DNA from: Glaesserella australis
GTDB taxonomy: Bacteria; Pseudomonadota; Gammaproteobacteria; Enterobacterales; Pasteurellaceae
Reading direction: 5' to 3'
DNA: 64,000 nucleotides
Assembly: GCF_003260095.1 (NCBI RefSeq)
Contig: NZ_PTPX01000014.1
Location: 62,001-126,000 of the forward strand
The position numbers were made by a program, and so were the translations under genes. Under the pieces are notes generated by a model. It was not told where the DNA came from. It made no database searches and saw nothing but the letters and a program-made list of their open reading frames with translations. Below are positions 1-9,532 of this stretch, one piece after another. Position 1 is the first letter of the stretch. Each line of letters begins with the position of its first letter.

Positions 1-43
1 CTCTTTTTTTATATTTTAAATAAAGTTTAAAGGACTTTTAAAA

Positions 44-2296
44 ATGGCAGATTTTGATTTAAAGCTACAAATTAAAGCTGAAGATAAAGCCAGTCAGCAA
101 ATTGAAGCCGTTGCTAAAAAAGTAAAAAGAGCAAATGACGAGATTAAAAGCTCGACAAAACAAAGCGAATTCGCCCAACAAGAAGCGAAGCAAAGAACAG
201 CGCAGGTGGCACAACAACACGCTACAAAAGCAGAAATGTTGGCAAAGCGTGTAGCGAGTGCACAACGCACGCTCGGTGTACGAGCTGAGCGTGATTTACA
301 AGCCGAGCTTAGACGCACACGTCAAGCCTATGACATTTTGGCTAAAAGTGGTGTTGCTTCTGCTCGTGATCTTGCTAGAGCCAAAGAGCAGGTTATTAAA
401 AAAGAGCGAGAGCTACGAGCGGAAATGGGTAAAACCCCAATGGGGCAACGATTAGCAGGCATTGGACAAAACGCAATGGGGCTGGTTGCAGGCGCAACTG
501 CTGGTGCAATGGTAATGACAAACCCTGTGCGAAAATCTATGGGGTATGACCGAGATTTAGCAATGGTGGCAAATACAGCTTTTTCAGATCGTGATGCGGC
601 TGGACGTATTGAGGGGAAAAAAGAACTCAATAAGGCGGTTCAAAATGCGGTTACCACAGGCGGTGGTACAAAAGAAGATGCACTAGCATCACTTAATGCA
701 CTTCTAGCCTCTGGGATGAAAGCAAATACAGCGATGAATCTTTTGCCAACATTACAAAAAGCAAGCACCGCAACAGGGGCAAGTGCGGAAGAATTAGCGG
801 CGATTACCGTATCTGCTTTACAGAATGGTATTGCGGAAGCGGATATTGGCAAAGCGTTAGATATGGCAGTTGCTGCTGGACAAGCTGGACAGTTTGAATT
901 GCGTGATATGGCGAAATGGTTGCCACAACAGATGGCAAAAGCGAATGCAATGGGGCTAACTGGGCTTGAGGGCTTTCAGACTTTATTAGTTGCCAATCAA
1001 CAAGCACGAGTAACAGCAGGTACAAATGATGAAGCCGGTAATAATCTATCTAATCTCTTAGGCAAAATAACAGCAAAAGAGACCGCAGAACGTTTTTCAA
1101 AGATTGAATATAAAGATAAAAACGGGAAATTAAGGGAAATTAACTATCTCAAATCAATGGAAGCATATAAATCTCAAGGGAAAAATTCACTTGAGGCGTT
1201 TATGTCTATTATGGATCAGGTTGTAAGTGGTAATGATGGTTACAAGGCATTACAAGAAAAGTTAAAAACCGCAAAGAAAGAAGATCAACAAAAAATCTTA
1301 ACTGAAATGGCAAAACTCTTTGAGGGTTCGGCAATCGCTGAAATTGTTTCTGATCAACAAGCCCTGATGGCATTGCTTGGTATTCGTAATAACGTGCAGT
1401 TGGGAAAAGAGGTAAACAGCCAAGTGCAAAATAGTCAAGGTGCGATTAATACCTCTTATGCCGTGATTGCTGATACTAATGCACATAAAGTCGAAGCGGT
1501 TAAATCTGCAGCGGAATTTGCACAAATGGAAAGCCTTAAAGGGTTTAATGATTTACTCGGCGATGCCAGCGTGAAACTGACAGAATATGCCAATAAATAT
1601 CCTGAATTAACGACAGCAGTTGCAGGTGCAGCAACAGGTGTTGCTGCAATCGGAGCTGCGGCACTTGCAGCAGCAGGCTCAATTACTCTGCTTGGGAAAA
1701 ATAAAAGTGTTGGCGGTGGTATAAGTGATATTTTGGATACGGCAACAAGCGGGAAAGGTGCGGGGAAATACTTAAAATGGGGTTCTCGCATTGCGGGTGT
1801 TGCTGGTGTTGCAACAATGTTGCACGGAGACCAAGCCCCAATGTCAGAAGAACGTAAAGCACAGTTAGCTGATTCTACATATCAAGCAGAACAGCTTTAC
1901 AAGCATAAAAAAGAAGTGCTTGGTAGCCGTTTTCACTCATTTTTCCGAAGTGATGAAACGCTGTCACAATACCGTAAAGATGTAGCGGCTTATGAAGCCA
2001 ACCAACAAGCAAGACCCGTTAGTGGTGGCTTATTTGGAGTGGCAAAACAAATTAGCCAACTGAATAGTCAGCAAAATGGGCTCAAAGGGCAAGTTGATTC
2101 AGCGACAGAAGTATTAAATAACTATCAAGCTGATTTTAAAGCCTTTGGCGATACCATTTCGGCAGGTTTGCAAGCAGGTTTAGCTTCGCAAACGCATACG
2201 CTTGATAACCGTATCACAGTAGAGCTTGATGGTAATGTTATCGCTGAGCAGGTGTCCCAGAAACAATTTAACTTTATGAACCGAGGGGTAGCGTGA
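44..2296 (+). CDS. Phage tail tape measure protein
   Basis: This 750-residue protein should set tail length and occupy the tail tube of a contractile-tailed phage. Residues 1 to about 135 are rich in Lys, Gln, Glu and Ala and look coiled-coil. A first hydrophobic Gly/Ala stretch lies near residues 139-158. The TP901-type tape measure core follows, and a second Ala/Gly-rich hydrophobic segment lies near residues 521-550. The ATG at 44 has an AAAGGA ribosome site about 10 bases upstream. It is followed by the DNA-circularisation gene with a one-base overlap. Its place directly before an N-like gene matches the Mu gp42 position, although the protein is longer than a minimal tape measure and may contain extra domains. 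Confidence 0.85.
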   Translation: MADFDLKLQIKAEDKASQQIEAVAKKVKRANDEIKSSTKQSEFAQQEAKQRTAQVAQQHATKAEMLAKRVASAQRTLGVRAERDLQAELRRTRQAYDILAKSGVASARDLARAKEQVIKKERELRAEMGKTPMGQRLAGIGQNAMGLVAGATAGAMVMTNPVRKSMGYDRDLAMVANTAFSDRDAAGRIEGKKELNKAVQNAVTTGGGTKEDALASLNALLASGMKANTAMNLLPTLQKASTATGASAEELAAITVSALQNGIAEADIGKALDMAVAAGQAGQFELRDMAKWLPQQMAKANAMGLTGLEGFQTLLVANQQARVTAGTNDEAGNNLSNLLGKITAKETAERFSKIEYKDKNGKLREINYLKSMEAYKSQGKNSLEAFMSIMDQVVSGNDGYKALQEKLKTAKKEDQQKILTEMAKLFEGSAIAEIVSDQQALMALLGIRNNVQLGKEVNSQVQNSQGAINTSYAVIADTNAHKVEAVKSAAEFAQMESLKGFNDLLGDASVKLTEYANKYPELTTAVAGAATGVAAIGAAALAAAGSITLLGKNKSVGGGISDILDTATSGKGAGKYLKWGSRIAGVAGVATMLHGDQAPMSEERKAQLADSTYQAEQLYKHKKEVLGSRFHSFFRSDETLSQYRKDVAAYEANQQARPVSGGLFGVAKQISQLNSQQNGLKGQVDSATEVLNNYQADFKAFGDTISAGLQAGLASQTHTLDNRITVELDGNVIAEQVSQKQFNFMNRGVA

Positions 2297-3597
2297 TGTG
2301 GATTGTGCCAATGCAAACAGCCTCTTACAAAGGTGTGAAGTTTGAGACGATCTCGGTCAATGATAGCTTTGACCGAGCGCTCGTAAGCCATAGCTATCCC
2401 TATGTAAATGGCGAAGATTTAGAAGATATGGGCTTAAATGCCCACAATGTTCAAATGCAAGCCATTTTTAATGGCGAAGGGTTTTACACAGACCTTAAAA
2501 AATTCCTTAACGTATTGCAACAGCAAGGTGCAGGCGTGCTTGTACACCCTATTTTAGGTCGAATGCCAAATATGGTGTGTGCTTCCGCATCAATTCGTTT
2601 TGATGCTGAAAACGTGAATTATTGTGCTTTGGACTTGAGTTTTAAAGAGGCTGGTGAACCTACGCCTATCTTTGTGTTCGAGTCTGCCATTTTAAGTAAG
2701 ATTGATAACCTCATTGCTGAATTGGAAGCGGTTTTCGAAGCAGGAAGTGATTATTGGTCTGCCGTGATGAATGCGGCAAGTGCTGGTGCAAACTGGAAAG
2801 CGAGAGTGCTAGGCTTATGGGGTGGGTTGTACGCCACATTTGAAAGTGTGAGAACATTGTTCGGATTGGATAACAAGAAATACCATATTTCGGGCACAGC
2901 TTCTAAAACCAAGTTTAATACGCAAGCCAGTGAGGCAATGATGCAATTAAAAGAAATGGTAGAAATTGGGCTTGAGACAACCTCTCAGCGTTCTGCGCTT
3001 ACCTTTCAGGCTCGCTTACGGAATATGACAGAGGCGGTGGCAAATATGAAAGCAATCCCACAGGCTATTTCCGAAGATGAAACGCTTAACCGTTCCAAAA
3101 CGGTTAAACTGAAGCATAGTGATGTTGCCGAGTTATCTATGATGCTTGACCTTATTGCCTTTAGTAAATTTACCGAGTTTGCTGTGCTTCTAATTGAAGA
3201 TGAACAAGATACGTTAATTACTTATGAACTTGAGGCATTAAATTATGCGGTAAGAATTGAGGCACTTGGTCTAATTAATAAAATTCGAGCTTCACAGCGA
3301 GCTGATATGGAAGTTGAGCCGAGTGCGAAAACCACAGCAATTTATGAAACGAGCGAAGCATTAATTGAATCGCTACGCCAAACTACGCACGATTTTTCGG
3401 CACTTGTTATTGCAGCAATCAACCGTAAACCGCCATTAATGGTGCGGAGTAGTCCGTTGAATGGCACTATTCATCAAATCGCTCACGCATTCTATGGCGA
3501 TTACACCCGAGCAGATGAACTCTTATTACTGAATCCTACCATTCGTTTGCCGAATTTTATTAAAGAGGGAGACTTGCTAAATGCTTACGCCAAATAG
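2296..3597 (+). CDS. Mu gpN-like DNA circularisation / tail protein
   Basis: This 433-residue protein matches the DNA-circularisation N family. The N-terminal 100 residues (ASYKGVKFETISVNDSFDRA, then a segment ending in HPILGRMPNMV) carry the family signature. In Mu the N protein is a baseplate component, and the circularisation name is historical. The frame also has a GTG at 2293, but the ATG at 2296 overlaps the upstream TGA by one base (TGATG), which is the usual coupling in this operon, so 2296 was chosen. The C-terminus near residues 380-430 looks LysM-like (IHQIAHAFYGDYTRADELLLLN in part), as in tail proteins that reach the cell wall. The 3' end overlaps the next gene by 17 bases. Confidence 0.82.
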   Translation: MWIVPMQTASYKGVKFETISVNDSFDRALVSHSYPYVNGEDLEDMGLNAHNVQMQAIFNGEGFYTDLKKFLNVLQQQGAGVLVHPILGRMPNMVCASASIRFDAENVNYCALDLSFKEAGEPTPIFVFESAILSKIDNLIAELEAVFEAGSDYWSAVMNAASAGANWKARVLGLWGGLYATFESVRTLFGLDNKKYHISGTASKTKFNTQASEAMMQLKEMVEIGLETTSQRSALTFQARLRNMTEAVANMKAIPQAISEDETLNRSKTVKLKHSDVAELSMMLDLIAFSKFTEFAVLLIEDEQDTLITYELEALNYAVRIEALGLINKIRASQRADMEVEPSAKTTAIYETSEALIESLRQTTHDFSALVIAAINRKPPLMVRSSPLNGTIHQIAHAFYGDYTRADELLLLNPTIRLPNFIKEGDLLNAYAK

Positions 3598-4756
3598 AAT
3601 TGAAGTAGAAATTGATGGTGCAGTACATCACCATTGGAAAAGTTATGATATAGATAGCGATTTTCTCATTCCTGCTGATGCTTTTAGTTTTGAGTTAGGT
3701 GTGGCAAGTGATAATAATGTTCTGCCAAACTTTGCAGGAAAATCGGCAAAAGTATTTATTAATGGTTCGTTGGTAATGACTGGCATTGTTGATACCACAG
3801 AGCATAATTTAAAGAAAGGGCAACGTACATATAATATCAATGGGCGTGATTACGCCTCTATCTTGTTAGATTGTTCAGCACCGATTACCAATGTGAAAGG
3901 TTTAACATTGATCGATGCAGTGAGAAAGATAGCTACACCTCTTGGTATTAAAAATATTGAGTTAAAAGCGGAAAGTAACCCAAAACTGGATAAAGTTGAT
4001 ATAGATATTGGCGAAACAGCGTGGGAAGCGATTAAGCGGTGTGCAAATTCCGCTGGTTTGCATCCTTGGTTTAGTGCTGATGGCATTCTGATTATCGGTG
4101 GCGCAGATTATTCCTCTCCACCCGTGGCAACGCTTTGTTGTATGAAAAATGGCGAGAAAAATAACTTTAGTGAAGCACAAGTTACTTTTGATGTGTCGCA
4201 ACGATATAGCGAAGTAACCTTTTTAGGACAAACGCACGGCAAATTAGATGATGATAACAAAAACGACCTAAAGTGGGTTTGGAAAGACACGTCAATGCAA
4301 GTTTACAAACCCAAGACTGTCGTTTTAGGTGATGTTGAAAATTTAGAGGCTTTAAAAAAACACGCCAAGAAACAGTTATCAGACTGGAAATTAGATGAGT
4401 TTAGCTTAAAAATTATTGTGCCTGATCATAAAATGCAAGATGGCACATTATGGCAAACGGGACAACGAGTGCATATCATTATTGAAGAATATGAGATTGA
4501 TGCCATTTTCTTTTTAATGGGACGGCGATTTATGTTATCTCGAACAGGTGGCACGCAAACCGAGCTTCGCTTCAAGCAAGATGGTGTTTGGACGCCCGAT
4601 GCTTATCCTGATAAATCCGAGAAAGCTCGTCATCGTCGAGGTAAGAAAGGTAAAGATGATAATTCAACTTCTAAATCGAAAAGACGCAAAGGAAGAAAAT
4701 CGAAAAGAGCTAAAAAAGCAAGAGCAGAAGAAATTGTGTTGGGGTTAGAAGAGTAA
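3581..4756 (+). CDS. Mu gp44 (P)-like baseplate hub protein
   Basis: This 391-residue protein resembles Mu gp44 and the phage late control D group, which form the trimeric hub joining tail tube to spike. The first 200 residues show the alternating beta pattern expected of hub barrels (IEVEIDGAVHHHWKSYDIDS near the start). From about residue 346 the C-terminus is an extremely basic Lys/Arg/Ser tail with little other composition. That is longer than I would expect for this family and may be a flexible nucleic-acid-contacting or simply degenerate tail. The gene overlaps its neighbours on both sides, by 17 bases upstream and one base downstream, so it is translated as part of the baseplate operon. 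Confidence 0.8.
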   Translation: MLTPNRIEVEIDGAVHHHWKSYDIDSDFLIPADAFSFELGVASDNNVLPNFAGKSAKVFINGSLVMTGIVDTTEHNLKKGQRTYNINGRDYASILLDCSAPITNVKGLTLIDAVRKIATPLGIKNIELKAESNPKLDKVDIDIGETAWEAIKRCANSAGLHPWFSADGILIIGGADYSSPPVATLCCMKNGEKNNFSEAQVTFDVSQRYSEVTFLGQTHGKLDDDNKNDLKWVWKDTSMQVYKPKTVVLGDVENLEALKKHAKKQLSDWKLDEFSLKIIVPDHKMQDGTLWQTGQRVHIIIEEYEIDAIFFLMGRRFMLSRTGGTQTELRFKQDGVWTPDAYPDKSEKARHRRGKKGKDDNSTSKSKRRKGRKSKRAKKARAEEIVLGLEE

Positions 4757-5415
4757 TGCGACGACTTTCAAATAGAGTAAAAGGCATTGCACAAGAAGTG
4801 GGTAATGCGGTGCGTAATGCTTTCAGAGGTGTGCTTACGGTAGTCTCAACTAAAGATAACATCTCTAAAGCACAAGTAACAGGTTTAGCTGATGAGTTGC
4901 TTTCTGATGTGGAACTAATGCAACATTTTGGTTTTACGTCTGCTCCGCCAGCGGGTTCGCAAGTAGTGGTTTTGCCTGTTGGTGGTAAAACCACACACAG
5001 TATTATCATCGCCACAGAAAATGGGGCTTTTCGGGTTAAAAACTTAAAAAGTGGCGAAGTGGCAATCTATGATCAGTCAGGTTCAACTATCGTCTTAAAG
5101 GCGGGGCGAATGATTGAAGTAGATTGTGATGAGTTTGTGCTAAAATGTAAAAAATATAGCGTAAATGCAACACAAGAAGCAAAATTTAACACCCCAATAC
5201 TTGAAACCTCGCAGAAGTTAATTGCGCAAGGGCAATTTACGGGCAATGGTGGATTAAGTGTTCAAGGTGGCGATGGTGCAACATTTTCTGGCGATATTAC
5301 CCAAACCTCTGGTGGTTTTACAACAGATGGCGATGTAACTGCCAATGGGACTTCACTCAGAAGCCACTTACACACCGAACAAGGCGATGGTAAACCAACC
5401 TCTTCGCCTATCTAA
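4756..5415 (+). CDS. Mu gp45 (V)-like baseplate spike protein
   Basis: This 219-residue protein is the likely membrane-piercing central spike. An OB-like N-terminal part (to about residue 95) is followed by short repeated beta strands (SGEVAIYDQSGSTIVL and later GDGATFSGDITQTSGG), as in the beta-helical shaft of Mu gp45 and P2 gpV. Near the C-terminus the SHLH motif gives the HxH pattern that coordinates an iron ion at the spike tip in that family. The ATG overlaps the preceding TAA by one base. The gene is followed by a 106-base gap with an inverted pair of uptake signals, the only clear break in the baseplate operon. Confidence 0.85.
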   Translation: MRRLSNRVKGIAQEVGNAVRNAFRGVLTVVSTKDNISKAQVTGLADELLSDVELMQHFGFTSAPPAGSQVVVLPVGGKTTHSIIIATENGAFRVKNLKSGEVAIYDQSGSTIVLKAGRMIEVDCDEFVLKCKKYSVNATQEAKFNTPILETSQKLIAQGQFTGNGGLSVQGGDGATFSGDITQTSGGFTTDGDVTANGTSLRSHLHTEQGDGKPTSSPI

Positions 5416-5419
5416 TTTT

Positions 5420-5463
5420 ACAAGCGGTCGAATTTGCAAAAGTTTGTACAAATAAGACCGCTT
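5420..5463. repeat. Inverted pair of DNA uptake signal cores
   Basis: ACAAGCGGTC at 5420-5429 and its reverse complement GACCGCTT at 5456-5463 face each other across 26 bases that include AATTTGCAAAAGTTT. This can fold as an 8-bp stem between the gp45 and gp46 genes. No T-run follows the second arm, so a terminator role is uncertain. It is an uptake signal inside phage DNA. Confidence 0.7.
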
Positions 5464-5521
5464 ATCCCTCACTGAACCCTATCACTCTCTTTCATTTCCT
5501 CAAACGCTCTAACATAGCAAT

Positions 5522-5872
5522 ATGGACAGAGAAATCAGCCCGCTCACGGGAGACTACACATCTAAACGAATCAGTACACTGCAAAATGCCGTGTATATCA
5601 GATTGACTACACCTTTAGGCTCTTGGTGGGCAGATGGGCGTGTAGGTTCTCTGCTCCATACTCTTCAACGTGAAAAAGATTTGCCAAATATTGGCAGATT
5701 GGCGCAGCAATATGCCGAAGAAGCATTACAACCGCTTATTAATGACGGTAGAGCTTCAGCTATCGAGGTCAGTTATGAACAACCAGCTGGTGGCATATTG
5801 CGTCTCTATATTTCAGTTACCGATAACAGGGGCAACACCTTTAAATTTGAACACCCTGTAAAACTTGTTTAA
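5522..5872 (+). CDS. Mu gp46 (W)-like baseplate protein, gpW/gp25 family
   Basis: This 116-residue protein fits the gpW/gp25-like baseplate wedge family in length and position. It contains the family-like central stretch LQNAVYIRLTTPLGSWWADG, followed by a helix rich in Glu, Arg and Gln and a C-terminal beta pair. It should connect the hub and tail sheath to the baseplate wedge. The gene sits 11 bases upstream of the J-like gene, as in Mu. No strong Shine-Dalgarno sequence is visible before the ATG, and the 106-base gap before it contains the paired uptake signals, so its translation start is less certain than its identity. Confidence 0.78.
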   Translation: MDREISPLTGDYTSKRISTLQNAVYIRLTTPLGSWWADGRVGSLLHTLQREKDLPNIGRLAQQYAEEALQPLINDGRASAIEVSYEQPAGGILRLYISVTDNRGNTFKFEHPVKLV

Positions 5873-5883
5873 AAGGGCTTTAA

Positions 5884-6948
5884 ATGGCGTTTATTACCCC
5901 AACTCTTGAAGAAATTCGAGCGGATATTTTAAGAGATATTCGCTCGCTCGACCCGACGGCAGATATTGAGGTCGATTCCGATTACTACGTGCGAGCTTCT
6001 GCACTTGCATCTTGTCTTTCGGGGCTCTACGCCCACCAAAAATGGATTGTGCGACAAGCCTTTCCTGATACCGCCGACTCCGATTATCTCGAAATGCACG
6101 CATCTCTTCGAAAGATTTATCGTAAAAATGCAACATACGCAAGTGGCACCTTAAAAGTGTTTGGACAAGTGGGGGCTATAGTAACCGAGAATTTACAGAT
6201 TAAAAATAGTAATTTTTATTACGCTACAAGATCCAATGCTGTTATTAATGCTGATGGTTTTGCAATAGTAAAGGTAATTGCTCTAGCAACAGGCTCATCG
6301 AGTAATGTTAAATCGGAAAAAAAAGCAATATTTATGGCCGCACCAGTAGGTATATCAACAGAATGTCTTTTACTTGCAGATATAACTGGTGGGACAGAAG
6401 CAGAAAGTGATGCAGAGTTATTAACTAGATTATTAGAGCGTATTCGTCGCCCTCCTTCAGGGGGTAACAAAAATGACTTTCGTCAATGGGCAGAAAGTAT
6501 TGATGGTGTGACCTCAGCATTTGTTTACCCCTTAAGACGAGGTGAAGGCACTGTGGATATTGCGATCACCTCTGGCGACACTGTGCCAAGCGATGAAATT
6601 GTGCAAGCTGTACAGGCTTATATCGACGCAGTCCGCCCTGTTACAGCGAAGTCGGTTTATGTGCTGAAACCAGTGGAAAAGCAAGTGGATTTTGAAATCA
6701 GAGTGCAACTTGATTCAGATACTACGCTGGACGTGGTGAAGGTGGAAATCGAAAACGCTTTGGCAAATTACTTCCTCTCCCTCAAACCCGCTGACACCTT
6801 AATTATCTCGCAAATTGAGGCGGTGATTAGTGATTTGGTTGGTGTGGTAGATCGTGAAATTGTACAACCGACCCGAAATCAGACGATTGATGCTTACCGT
6901 GAAATGGGCTGGTTTAGGTTAGGCAATGTGAATGTGGAGTTGATGTGA
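5884..6948 (+). CDS. Mu gp47-like baseplate J family protein
   Basis: This 354-residue protein is a baseplate J-like wedge component. The N-terminus (ITPTLEEIRADILRDIRSLD), the motif ADSDYLEMHA near residue 60 and the central segment GGTEAESDAELLTRLLERIR followed by PPSGG are characteristic of the family. The last third includes the expected DREIVQPTRNQ segment. It is preceded by an AAAGGGC ribosome site, and its TGA stop overlaps the ATG of the next gene. In contractile tails this protein sits at the wedge between hub and tail fibre, which agrees with the gp48-like and fibre genes that follow. Confidence 0.88.
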   Translation: MAFITPTLEEIRADILRDIRSLDPTADIEVDSDYYVRASALASCLSGLYAHQKWIVRQAFPDTADSDYLEMHASLRKIYRKNATYASGTLKVFGQVGAIVTENLQIKNSNFYYATRSNAVINADGFAIVKVIALATGSSSNVKSEKKAIFMAAPVGISTECLLLADITGGTEAESDAELLTRLLERIRRPPSGGNKNDFRQWAESIDGVTSAFVYPLRRGEGTVDIAITSGDTVPSDEIVQAVQAYIDAVRPVTAKSVYVLKPVEKQVDFEIRVQLDSDTTLDVVKVEIENALANYFLSLKPADTLIISQIEAVISDLVGVVDREIVQPTRNQTIDAYREMGWFRLGNVNVELM

Positions 6949-7535
6949 TGGTAACGATTAACTCTAAACACGGCAAGGCATTGGGCGGTTTATTACCGCC
7001 TGTATCGTATGACCTAAACGGCAGGTGGCTGGCGTTATCCCTCGAAGTTGAAGGGCGGGAATTAGATCGCATTGATGCCCGTGCCAAGACCTTAACCGAT
7101 GCCGTTGATGTATCAAGCGGCATTTTTATCGACGACTGGGAGCGAGTTTGCGGCTTAACGGCAAATAGCTCTCTGCCGCTTGAAATTCGAATTGAGCGAG
7201 TGATTGCGAAGTTAAATCAGCTTGGAGGGTTGTCGATTGGGTACATCACTCAAGTTGCTAAAGATTTGGGCTACTGCATAAAAATTAACGAACCTCAGCC
7301 ATTTATTGCAGGGATTAGTCGAACTGGGGATATGCTTTGGCACAAAGATATTATGTGGACATTCTTTGTGGATGTTTGCAACCCGACAGATGACTACGAA
7401 CGTTTTAGAGCTGGTATATCAAAAGCTGGCGATGCATTGATGGGGCGATATAGAGACCCTGTATTAGAAAGTTTATTGGAAGAAGTCAAACCTGCATTTA
7501 GTCGTGTGTGGGTCAGATATTTAGGAGATTTTTAG
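6948..7535 (+). CDS. Mu gp48-like tail protein (DUF2313 family)
   Basis: This protein of about 195 residues is the equivalent of Mu gp48, a small baseplate protein thought to link the J-like wedge to the tail fibre. Visible features are the early segment LLPPVSYDLNG, a central CGLTANSSLPLEIRIERVIA and a C-terminus ending WVRYLGDF. The frame also has a GTG at 6945, but the ATG at 6948 overlaps the upstream stop (TGATG) as elsewhere in the operon. The gene overlaps the tail-spike start by one base. Confidence 0.78.
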   Translation: MVTINSKHGKALGGLLPPVSYDLNGRWLALSLEVEGRELDRIDARAKTLTDAVDVSSGIFIDDWERVCGLTANSSLPLEIRIERVIAKLNQLGGLSIGYITQVAKDLGYCIKINEPQPFIAGISRTGDMLWHKDIMWTFFVDVCNPTDDYERFRAGISKAGDALMGRYRDPVLESLLEEVKPAFSRVWVRYLGDF

Positions 7536-9424
7536 TGAAAAAAGTAATGAATCCAATCAATACTCCCACACAGCGTTTTAAAGATGGTAATCCTGCAACA
7601 GGCGAATATGGCACGATTGTGACTGCTGAATTTTTGAATAACGTCCAAGATTCGGTTATCAATACCCAACAAGAATTGCACAGTGTACTTACTGAAGCGG
7701 GAATCGAAGCAAATAATGAACAACTTGATCAGGTAGCTAAAGCAATCAAGAAAATTGCGGGCGATGCTACTCGTGATAATTTTAACGAATTAGCCAATCC
7801 TGATGGCTACAAACTCGTGGGTCGTTGTAAATCAGTTGCCGAATTACGCACTATCCGCCCGACAGAGCATGGTCAGCGGATTTTGGTCGATAGCTATTAT
7901 GAAAATGGCACTACGGGTGGTGGTGAGTTTGTAGCTGACTTGAAAGATATGATTACGCCTGATAATGGTGGTTCGTGTATTGTTGTTGATAATAATGCGG
8001 GACGATGGAAACGGGTCATTAAAAATGGTTATGTCTCTGTGACTGATTTTGGGGCAATGGGCGATGGTTCCTCTGATGACACAACATCTCTGAATGCGGC
8101 TCATAGATCACATAATAACGTCTATTATCCTCAAGGCGTGTACAAAATAACCAACCCATTATTGCTGAAATCAAACACTAATATTAACGGTGCTGGTGTT
8201 GGATTAACAATCATAAAACATGGGGTAAGTCATGCATTTAAAAATTCGGCTTATAAAACAGGGGGAGGTGAAAAAAATATTACAATTAAAAATATCTCCT
8301 TTGATGCAGAATCAAAATTTGATGGTGGAATCAGCATGGTAGGAGTGTCTGATATATTGATTGATAATTGCGAATTCGGGTATATCAAACCTGAAGGAGT
8401 AACAGTAGGTATTGGTATAGGCGGTTTATCGAACAACATCACCGTATCTAATTGTAATTTTGATGTACAGGATTACGGGATTGTTTTTGATTCAACTAGC
8501 GAAAACAAAGTTATCGAAAATATCAGAATACGCGGCAATAAAATAAGAACAGTATGGGGTAGCGGTATATCGCTAAGCCGAAACATTAAAAGGGTTGTCG
8601 TAGCCAATAATAATATCTCCGTAGTAAGTCCCGACAATACTATCGGAATTGGTATTAAAATTTGGCAAGGCTCTAGTAAAAATGTAGCACCCGAAGATAT
8701 TATTATTAGTGGCAACACTTTCTTAGGTACGCAAAACAGACAAAATATTCAAGCTGTCTCTGTTGCGAACTGGTCAAGTAATATACAAGTGTCAAATAAC
8801 ACCTTTAGAGAAGTGACTTATGCACTATTTAATAATTTTTCTGGAGGGGCATATAACATAGCATTTTCAAACAATTTAATTGTGGACAGCGATAATGGAT
8901 TTTATAACGACAATTCGTCTGATGTTCAGCCAGTCATTGTAAGTAATATTTTTAAAAATATTACAAACTACGCCATCCGAACGTCATTATATAAAGGGAT
9001 TATCTCCCTTAATAAAATTAATGATGTTGGTGCTAAGGCAGTGTACTTAAATTTACCTGCCGAAGAGGCAATTATTAGTAATAATAACTTTAATTCAATC
9101 GGTGAAGAAGTCATCTATTTTTCTGGGGGCGGAAATACAAATGAGCTATGTTCAATTACTGGGAACATCATGTCTTATGCATCTCAAAATGCGGATAATA
9201 ATTTCCCAGTTATTAAGCTCAATAATCAAAGCCATATTATTTCTGGCAATTTAATTCGTAATGATGGAGAAGTTCGACCCTCATATATTATTGGAGGCGA
9301 TACGAGCCAGGGCAATCGAGTTATCACTAATAATTTCATGTACGGAGCAAGACAAGGATACTTACAGTATTCTGCTGAATCAGATGTGTATGCTAATAAT
9401 ATTGAGCGAGGGGGTATTGGATAA
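7535..9424 (+). CDS. Tail fibre / tail spike protein with parallel beta-helix
   Basis: This protein of 629 residues is the receptor-binding tail protein. The first 90 residues (NTPTQRFKDGNPATGEYGTI and a Gln/Glu/Ala-rich helical part) look like the virion-anchoring segment. From about residue 165 the sequence DFGAMGDGSSDDT is the typical start of a pectate-lyase-type beta-helix spike, and the remaining 440 residues are short beta rungs rich in Asn and Gly. Such spikes often bind or cleave surface polysaccharide; no catalytic residues can be assigned here. The GTG at 7535 overlaps the upstream TAG and has AGGAGA seven bases before it, so it is preferred over the GTG at 7508. The beta-helix part is visibly more AT-rich than the baseplate genes. 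No fibre-assembly chaperone follows. Confidence 0.8.
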   Translation: MKKVMNPINTPTQRFKDGNPATGEYGTIVTAEFLNNVQDSVINTQQELHSVLTEAGIEANNEQLDQVAKAIKKIAGDATRDNFNELANPDGYKLVGRCKSVAELRTIRPTEHGQRILVDSYYENGTTGGGEFVADLKDMITPDNGGSCIVVDNNAGRWKRVIKNGYVSVTDFGAMGDGSSDDTTSLNAAHRSHNNVYYPQGVYKITNPLLLKSNTNINGAGVGLTIIKHGVSHAFKNSAYKTGGGEKNITIKNISFDAESKFDGGISMVGVSDILIDNCEFGYIKPEGVTVGIGIGGLSNNITVSNCNFDVQDYGIVFDSTSENKVIENIRIRGNKIRTVWGSGISLSRNIKRVVVANNNISVVSPDNTIGIGIKIWQGSSKNVAPEDIIISGNTFLGTQNRQNIQAVSVANWSSNIQVSNNTFREVTYALFNNFSGGAYNIAFSNNLIVDSDNGFYNDNSSDVQPVIVSNIFKNITNYAIRTSLYKGIISLNKINDVGAKAVYLNLPAEEAIISNNNFNSIGEEVIYFSGGGNTNELCSITGNIMSYASQNADNNFPVIKLNNQSHIISGNLIRNDGEVRPSYIIGGDTSQGNRVITNNFMYGARQGYLQYSAESDVYANNIERGGIG

Positions 9425-9532
9425 CTGATTTTACTTATGCATTAAGACAATAAATTAAAAAAGTAAACTAGAATCAGTTGGCTGGAATTGTAAGTTGGCT
9501 GTGATTTTAAATAAAAAGGAGATGTTGCGATA

